A stretch of DNA of 20,925 bases from CAIUGU01 sp031398625 (GTDB taxonomy: Bacteria; Pseudomonadota; Gammaproteobacteria; Steroidobacterales; Steroidobacteraceae): the NCBI GenBank assembly GCA_031398625.1, contig JANNNQ010000130.1, positions 1-20,925 on the forward strand, in the 5' to 3' direction. Shown piece after piece: positions 15,543 through 20,925 of the stretch (the first letter of the stretch is position 1; each line of letters begins with the position of its first letter). The notes under the pieces were generated by a model. That model was not told the origin of the DNA. It worked only from the letters and a program-made list of their open reading frames with translations, and searched no databases. Position numbers and translations under genes: made by a program.

Positions 15543-15635
15543 GGCCGGCCGACTCTGTCGGCAAGTAGCCCCAAGGGGCTAAAGGCCTCCGGCAAGTAGG
15601 TCGACTCTGTCGACAAGGGGGCCTGCCGGCAGGCC
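15543..15635. repeat. Cluster of hairpins with repeated GCAAGTAG linker
   Basis: This stretch packs palindromes end to end: GGCCGGCC (15543-15550); GCCGAC-TCT-GTCGGC (15548-15562); TAGCCCC-AA-GGGGCTA (15566-15581); GTCGAC-TCT-GTCGAC (15600-15614); and the perfect 16-base palindrome GGCCTGCCGGCAGGCC (15620-15635). CGGCAAGTAG occurs twice (15559-15568 and 15590-15599). The two TCT-loop hairpins are the same element with a C:G pair changed to T:A, so pairing is preserved. It could be a REP-like element or a bidirectional transcription barrier between tesB and the GNAT gene; there is no T-tract for a standard terminator. Confidence 0.8.
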
Positions 15636-15646
15636 AGAGGAAGAAC

Positions 15647-16066
15647 ATGATTGTCAGAATCGCGAAAACTGATGAGGATCTGGAAAGAATCAGCAGCGTC
15701 CTGCTGCAGTTACGGCCGGCATTCACTCGGGAAACGCTGGTCCCCCGCATCAAGGAGCAGATGCGCGAGGGCTTCCAGGTCGCCTATGTCGAAGAAGCCG
15801 GTGAGGTCCTGTGCGTGGCCGGTTTCGTGGTCGGCACCAAGCTCGCGTGGGGCAAGCACATCTATGTCGATGACCTGGTGACGGATGAGCGGCATCGGTC
15901 CACCGGTGCTGGTGCAACGATGATGGCCTGGCTCAAGGCCCACGCCCGCGAACTCGGTTGCCAGCAGCTGCAGCTGGATTCAGGAGTCCAGCGGTTCGGG
16001 GCGCATCGCTTCTATCTGCGCGAAGGATTCCACATCTCCGGCCACCATTTCGCAATGCGGGTCTAG
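15647..16066 (+). CDS. GNAT family N-acetyltransferase
   Basis: A 139-residue single-domain acetyltransferase with a strong ribosome site (AGAGGAAG). GNAT motif A is visible: IYVDDLVTDERHRSTGAGATMM, where RHRSTGAG is the acetyl-CoA pyrophosphate loop, followed by the helix WLKAHARELGC. Motif B is GAHRFYLREGFHISGHHF, with the Tyr that often acts as general acid. The acceptor is unknown; small-molecule amines or protein N-termini are both possible. It lies directly behind the hairpin cluster and nine bases before the epimerase-like gene, with which it is probably co-transcribed. Confidence 0.9.
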   Translation: MIVRIAKTDEDLERISSVLLQLRPAFTRETLVPRIKEQMREGFQVAYVEEAGEVLCVAGFVVGTKLAWGKHIYVDDLVTDERHRSTGAGATMMAWLKAHARELGCQQLQLDSGVQRFGAHRFYLREGFHISGHHFAMRV

Positions 16067-16075
16067 GTTCCCGCC

Positions 16076-16822
16076 ATGCTCTCGGGTAACAGAACGGTTT
16101 TCGTTGCCGGTGCAAGCGGGGTGATTGGGCGGCGGTTGTGCCGCCTGCTGCTTGCGGATGGCTGGCGGGTTGTCGGCACCACCCGATCGACTGAGAAGGC
16201 AGCCGTCCTCAAGGCGCTGGGCGTCGAACCAGTGGTGGTCGACGTGTTCGACGGGAAGAAGCTCAAGGACGTTGCCGTGCACGCCAGGCCTGCTGTCGTC
16301 GTGCACCAGCTCACCGATCTCCCGCCGGCACTCGAGCCTTCGATGCTCGCAACGGCCCGGGTCCGCAATGCCCACATCCGGGATATCGGCACGCGCAATC
16401 TGGTCGCGGCCGCAGTTGCCGCGGGAGCGCAGCGGCTGGTCGCGCAGAGCGTCGCGTTTGCCTACGCGCCGGGAGCGACACCGTACCGGGAAGAATGGCC
16501 GCTGGCCGCGGATTCCCTGGTGGGAGCGAGTGCGGTCAGCGCGCGGGGCGTCGCCAGGCTGGAAAGCCAGGTGCTGGCCGCGCCCATGACAAGCCTCGTG
16601 CTCAGGTACGGAAAACTCTATGGGCCCGATACTGGATCTGTTGCGCCGTCGCCCGGTGGTCCGGTACATGTGGATGCGGCTGCCGATGCCGCCCGCCGCG
16701 CCGTCAGTCGCGGCAATGCGGGTGCCTACAACATCGCCGAGGAAGACGGCACTGTGTCGAGCGGCAAGGCTTCCTTCCAGCTCGGCTGGCGGCCTGATTT
16801 CCGGATGCCGGCCCCCACCTGA
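16076..16822 (+). CDS. NAD(P)-dependent epimerase/dehydratase-like protein
   Basis: A 248-residue Rossmann-fold protein. The dinucleotide-binding loop is VFVAGASGVIGRRL (G12, G15, G18), followed by the strand and basic residue GTTRS. Later landmarks are VVHQLTDLP, NAHIRDIGTRNLVAAAVAAGAQRLV, VAQSVAFAY and LRYGKLYGP, matching the extended short-chain dehydrogenase (NAD-dependent epimerase) family. The usual YxxxK pair is not obvious and the C-terminal substrate domain is short, so it may be an atypical reductase or a redox-sensing member. The start at 16076 follows the GNAT stop closely. The substrate is unknown. Confidence 0.82.
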   Translation: MLSGNRTVFVAGASGVIGRRLCRLLLADGWRVVGTTRSTEKAAVLKALGVEPVVVDVFDGKKLKDVAVHARPAVVVHQLTDLPPALEPSMLATARVRNAHIRDIGTRNLVAAAVAAGAQRLVAQSVAFAYAPGATPYREEWPLAADSLVGASAVSARGVARLESQVLAAPMTSLVLRYGKLYGPDTGSVAPSPGGPVHVDAAADAARRAVSRGNAGAYNIAEEDGTVSSGKASFQLGWRPDFRMPAPT

Positions 16823-16879
16823 GGGCCTGTCTGGTCCTGAGAGCCTTCCCCCGGGGCATCTCTTCATAGCCAATTCCTA

Positions 16880-16918
16880 TTTCGGTGACATTTTGGTCGC
16901 TGTACAGTTCTAACCCTC
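16880..16918 (+). promoter_or_regulatory. Possible promoter region before the sulfur assimilation genes
   Basis: The 96-base gap before the sulfite reductase gene contains an AT-rich stretch in otherwise GC-rich DNA. TACAGT (16903-16908) is a fair -10 box, but the matching -35 position (TTTCGG) is poor. No Shine-Dalgarno sequence precedes the ATG at 16919. A -10 at this place would start transcription within a few bases of the ATG, so a leaderless message is possible. A CysB-type activator site is plausible by context but not recognisable by motif. Confidence 0.25.
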
Positions 16919-18551
<1,633 letters not shown>

Positions 18552-18577
<26 letters not shown>

Positions 18578-19034
18578 AGTCGTCGCCGATGAGTGGCGCA
18601 CCCTCGACGAGGACCCCCAGGGGTTGAGCCGGGCGGTAATCATTCCCTTTGCCCGCTGGCAGGCGGAGCGGGACCAGTGGTGGCTATGGGACGGCAAGCT
18701 CGGCGTCCGGATCGGACCCACTGACCCCGTCGAGCTGCTGGAGCGGGACTTCCTGCGGGTTTCCCTCGTAGCCATCGAGTTCGGCGGCATTGGCGAGGGC
18801 CGCGGCTACACCCAGGCCCAGCTGCTCCGCCAGCGGTTCAAGTTCAGCGGGGAGATCCGCGCCGTCGGCAAGGTCCAGCGCGACCAGCTCTTCTACATGG
18901 CCCGTTGCGGCTTCGATGCCTTCGAACTCCCCGACGGTGCCGATACCGCCGTCGCAGTGGCTGCATTCGGTGATTTTTCCGTTAAGTATCAGGATGCTGC
19001 GGACAAGGGGCTGGCTCTTCGCCACCGCGGCTGA
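18552..19034 (+). CDS. DUF934 family protein, sulfite-reduction accessory
   Basis: A 160-residue protein of the DUF934 family, which is regularly found directly behind siroheme sulfite reductase genes and is thought to assist sulfite reduction, although its biochemical role is not established. Family landmarks are WRTLDEDP, GKLGVRIGPTDPVELL, VSLVAIEFGGIGEGRGYTQA, LLRQRFKFSGEIRAVGKVQRDQLFYMARCGFDAFEL. The start at 18552 lies 26 bases inside the end of cysI, implying translational coupling; the frame also opens at 18519 but would lengthen the overlap. The protein is soluble with no signal peptide. A tandem hairpin element separates it from cysH. Confidence 0.9.
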
Positions 19035-19040
19035 TCGCAA

Positions 19041-19070
19041 TTGGGGACTGTCCCCGGGGACTGTCCCCAA
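19041..19070. repeat. Tandem GGGGACTGTCCCC hairpins
   Basis: Two identical 13-base hairpins, GGGGA-CTG-TCCCC, lie head to tail at 19043-19055 and 19056-19068, flanked by TT and AA, so the 30-base unit is also nearly palindromic as a whole. It sits seven bases after the DUF934 stop, between it and cysH. I recall similar GGGGACTGTCCCC pairs scattered in intergenic regions of proteobacteria as REP-like repeats. It may stabilise the upstream message or attenuate transcription into cysH. Confidence 0.8.
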
Positions 19071-19199
19071 ATCTGATAACGCGCCCGCATCTATCCAGAA
19101 CGAACGGGTCTTTCCGGTTATAAGTCCCGCTGGCTACAGTGCGGTAATGCGCTTTTCCGTAACAATGTGGTCACGCCTGCGCGCCTCGGGCAGCCAGCC

Positions 19200-19943
19200 A
19201 TGACGGCCGAAGACCTTTCTCCCCGCCTCGCCGGGCTGGTGCGCGGTTCCGCTGCGCAGCTGGAGCAGGCGACGCAGGAGTACGGGAGCGTCGTGTATTC
19301 CAATAGCCTGGGGCCCGAATCGGCCGTGCTGATGGACCTGATCTGCACGTACGCGCCATCGATTGACCTGTTCACCATCGACACGGGCCGCCTGCCTGAC
19401 GAGACGCTCGCACTGCTCGACCGGGTGGAGCGTCGGTACGACCGCCGGATCAAGGTGTACTACCCGAACACGGAGGCGGTGGAAGCCTACGTGCAGGAGA
19501 ACGGCATCAACGGTTTCTACAGTGGCCTGGAAGAGCGGCAATCGTGCTGCCACATCCGCAAGGTCGAGCCGTTCAAGCGAGCCGTACAAGGCTACAAGGC
19601 GTGGGTCACAGGCGTGCGTCGCGAGCAGTCGGCGGAACGCGCGAAGGGCGAGACCGTCTCGTGGGACGACCGCAATGAAATGTGGAAGGTCAGCCCGCTG
19701 CTCGAGTGGACTGAAGAAGACGTGTGGGCTTACATCAAGACCCGCAATCTCCCGTACAACCCGCTGCATGACAAGGGCTATCCCAGCATCGGCTGCGCCC
19801 CCTGCACGCGTGCCGTCGAACCCGGCGCCGATCCGCGTTCGGGCCGCTGGTGGTGGGAGAATCCCGAGACGCGCGAATGTGGCCTGCAGCCGAAGCGCCG
19901 GGTCATTCCGATCAAGCCTGAACCGCGGCGCGTGGCGGGCTGA
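19200..19943 (+). CDS. cysH: Thioredoxin-dependent adenylyl-sulfate (APS) reductase
   Basis: A 247-residue assimilatory reductase converting APS to sulfite and AMP. The [4Fe-4S] cysteine set that distinguishes APS from PAPS reductases is present: CC at 116-117 (QSCCHIRKVEPF) and GCAPC (C199, C202). The catalytic cysteine lies in ECGLQ (C227), where most homologues read ECGLH. Other blocks are SNSLGPESAVLMDL (PP-loop), TIDTGRLPDET, and WVTGVRREQS. The start at 19200 is preferred; a GTG at 19167 is in frame but adds unlikely sequence. It is followed by cysG after four bases. Sulfate adenylyltransferase genes are not in the window. Confidence 0.93.
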   Translation: MTAEDLSPRLAGLVRGSAAQLEQATQEYGSVVYSNSLGPESAVLMDLICTYAPSIDLFTIDTGRLPDETLALLDRVERRYDRRIKVYYPNTEAVEAYVQENGINGFYSGLEERQSCCHIRKVEPFKRAVQGYKAWVTGVRREQSAERAKGETVSWDDRNEMWKVSPLLEWTEEDVWAYIKTRNLPYNPLHDKGYPSIGCAPCTRAVEPGADPRSGRWWWENPETRECGLQPKRRVIPIKPEPRRVAG

Positions 19944-19947
19944 ACAG

Positions 19948-20267
19948 ATGGAATACTTCCCCATCTTCCTGCGGCTGGCGGGCGAGCCCGTGCTGGTCGT
20001 CGGCGGCGGCGAAGTGGCAGCGCGCAAGGTCGACCTGCTCCATCGCGCGGGCGCGGACATCACCGTGGTTGCACCCGAACTCGGCGACCGGCTTGCGGCG
20101 CTCGTGGCGAACAACTCGATCGCGCATGTACACGGCGAATTCCAGCCCGAACACCTGAACGGCATGCGGCTCGCGATTGCAGCGACGGATCGCCAGTCCG
20201 TGAACGCCTGGGTGGCACACCAGGCGGAAGCCCGCGGCATCGACGTGAACGTGGTGGACGACCGTGC
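19948..20267 (+). pseudogene. cysG: Siroheme synthase N-terminal domain, truncated
   Basis: About the first 107 residues of the precorrin-2 dehydrogenase/ferrochelatase domain: MEYFPIFLRLAGEPVLVVGG (NAD-binding GGG motif), ARKVDLLHRAGADITVVAP, AIAATDRQSVNAWVAHQAE and GIDVNVVDD. A complete CysG has about 460 residues, or about 210 for the dehydrogenase alone. After the DDR at about 20265 the family sequence stops and the frame runs out at a TGA at 20347 through unrelated residues. In another frame the nucleotidyltransferase sequence begins at the same point, so the gene is joined to foreign DNA here. As siroheme is the cofactor of the sulfite reductase upstream, a real loss would be surprising unless a second copy exists. 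Confidence 0.85.
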
Positions 20268-20315
20268 CTCGGCATCGTCCAACGCCGCGAGGTCCCACCG
20301 TCATCGCAGTTCCAG

Positions 20316-20729
20316 TTGGTGCGGTCAAACGTCGCCGCACAGGCGTTGATAGCTCTCTCCCGCGCTCGCGGGTCGGTGCTCGATCAGATCGGGGCGGCGG
20401 CTGCCGCGCTGCCGACTCCCCCGGTCAGCGTGATCGTGTTCGGCTCGTTCGCCCGGGGCGAAGCAACGTCTGACAGCGACCTCGACATCGTCGTAGTCCG
20501 ACCCGACGAGCTCGACGAAGACGACGCAACCTGGACTGCCTCGATCGACGACTGGCGCGACCACCTGCGAGCCGTCGCCGGCAACCCGGTCGAGATCCTC
20601 GAGGTGAGCCGCATTGAAGTGGGCGCCAAGCTCGGGAGCCGATCGACGTTGTGGCGCGACGTCACGCGCGACGGTGTCGTCATCCACGGCTTGTCCCTCG
20701 ACGAACTCCGCGAGCCCGCACATGCCTAA
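20316..20729 (+). CDS. MntA-type nucleotidyltransferase, probably missing its N-terminal part
   Basis: A 137-residue protein from a TTG at 20316 (GTG 20319 is also possible) with the minimal nucleotidyltransferase motif FGSFARGEATSDSDLDIVVV (GS plus Asp pair), as in MntA antitoxins of HEPN/MNT modules, which AMPylate their HEPN partner. The same frame reads back to about 20268 as LGIVQRREVPP, which resembles the end of the winged-helix domain found upstream of this domain in actinobacterial homologues. The gene therefore appears cut at its 5' side at the junction with cysG. It overlaps the next start by eight bases, the usual arrangement with a HEPN gene. Codon style differs from the sulfur genes. 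Confidence 0.8.
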   Translation: MVRSNVAAQALIALSRARGSVLDQIGAAAAALPTPPVSVIVFGSFARGEATSDSDLDIVVVRPDELDEDDATWTASIDDWRDHLRAVAGNPVEILEVSRIEVGAKLGSRSTLWRDVTRDGVVIHGLSLDELREPAHA

Positions 20730-20810
20730 GCCGATGCGCACCCGCGTGGTGTCGAGCGCACAGGTGCGTGCCTACGCTGGCAAGGCCGAGGAGTACGCAG
20801 CGGCCGCCGC
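20722..20810 (+). pseudogene. 5' fragment of a HEPN-like partner gene
   Basis: An ATG overlaps the end of the nucleotidyltransferase gene and opens MPKPMRTRVVSSAQVRAYAG followed by KAEEYAAAAA, resembling the start of HEPN-domain toxins paired with MNT antitoxins. At about 20805-20811 the resemblance ends, and the frame continues to the window edge as a low-complexity translation (GHRSSPGTPPASPTG) while transposase sequence appears in another frame. The RxxxxH ribonuclease motif of HEPN proteins lies much further along and is absent. The assignment rests on position and the first 30 residues, so it is moderate. Confidence 0.5.
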
Positions 20811-20875
20811 CGTTGGCGGGCACAGATCATCGCCTGGCACACCGCCCGCGTCTCCAACGGGCCGACCGAAGCGCT
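20805..20875 (+). mobile_element. ISL3-like transposase fragment
   Basis: In the frame beginning at 20805 the translation reads RRWRAQIIAWHTARVSNGP then TEALNNLI, which matches the C-terminal signature of ISL3-family transposases (AWH..RVSNGPTEA.NNLIK), including the Glu expected near the end of the catalytic core. Only about 24 residues remain. After NNLI the expected basic stretch is replaced by RVELLWQQARTD, so the fragment also seems cut on its right. No terminal inverted repeat can be seen. It is a scrap, not a functional element. Confidence 0.65.
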
Positions 20876-20925
20876 CAACAACCTCATTCGCGTGGAATTG
20901 CTGTGGCAGCAGGCCAGGACAGACG

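Overview
The window is high-GC DNA that looks gammaproteobacterial. The evidence is an exosortase-type VPLPA-CTERM protein, an assimilatory sulfate-reduction cluster in the order sulfite reductase / DUF934 / APS reductase / siroheme synthase, a TesB thioesterase, and Tat-exported molybdenum hydroxylase genes. No taxonomic marker gene is present, so the assignment is by gene style only. The 3' end (from about 20267) changes character abruptly and looks actinobacterial, so it may be foreign or a chimeric join.

Layout. 1-1661: lower-GC, gene-poor left edge with one unknown minus-strand gene (425-1030) and a probable gene remnant. 1662-2474: secreted PEP-CTERM-type protein. 2674-3729: thermonuclease-like protein with an unknown C-terminal half. 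4114-5583: lipoprotein with an intact metallo-beta-lactamase (MBL) motif. 5755-11200: a three-gene module occurring twice in tandem, (short exported protein A, exported MBL-fold protein B, short exported protein C) then (A', B', C'). 11312-14088: two-subunit molybdenum hydroxylase (2Fe-2S subunit plus Tat-exported molybdopterin subunit). 14116-16822: Tat-signal methyltransferase, TesB, a dense hairpin cluster, a GNAT acetyltransferase and an NAD-binding epimerase-like protein. 16919-20267: sulfur assimilation genes ending in a truncated cysG. 20267-20925: mosaic of a MntA-type nucleotidyltransferase, the first codons of a HEPN-like partner, and an ISL3-like transposase scrap.

How the genes may work together. 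Almost everything from 4114 to 14673 carries a Sec, lipoprotein or Tat signal. The doubled A-B-C module reads as a tightly coupled operon (ATGA overlaps, gaps under 17 bp) leading towards the molybdenum hydroxylase. The four short exported proteins A, A', C and C' appear by eye to be one family with a shared pair of cysteines. The MBL-like partners B and B' have lost part (B) or most (B') of their metal ligands. This is the best candidate for an undescribed system: a periplasmic, duplicated set built around non-canonical MBL-fold proteins, with a hydroxylase next door. Its substrate cannot be read from the sequence. The sulfur cluster is ordinary except for the truncation of cysG, which suggests either a recombination breakpoint or an assembly chimera.
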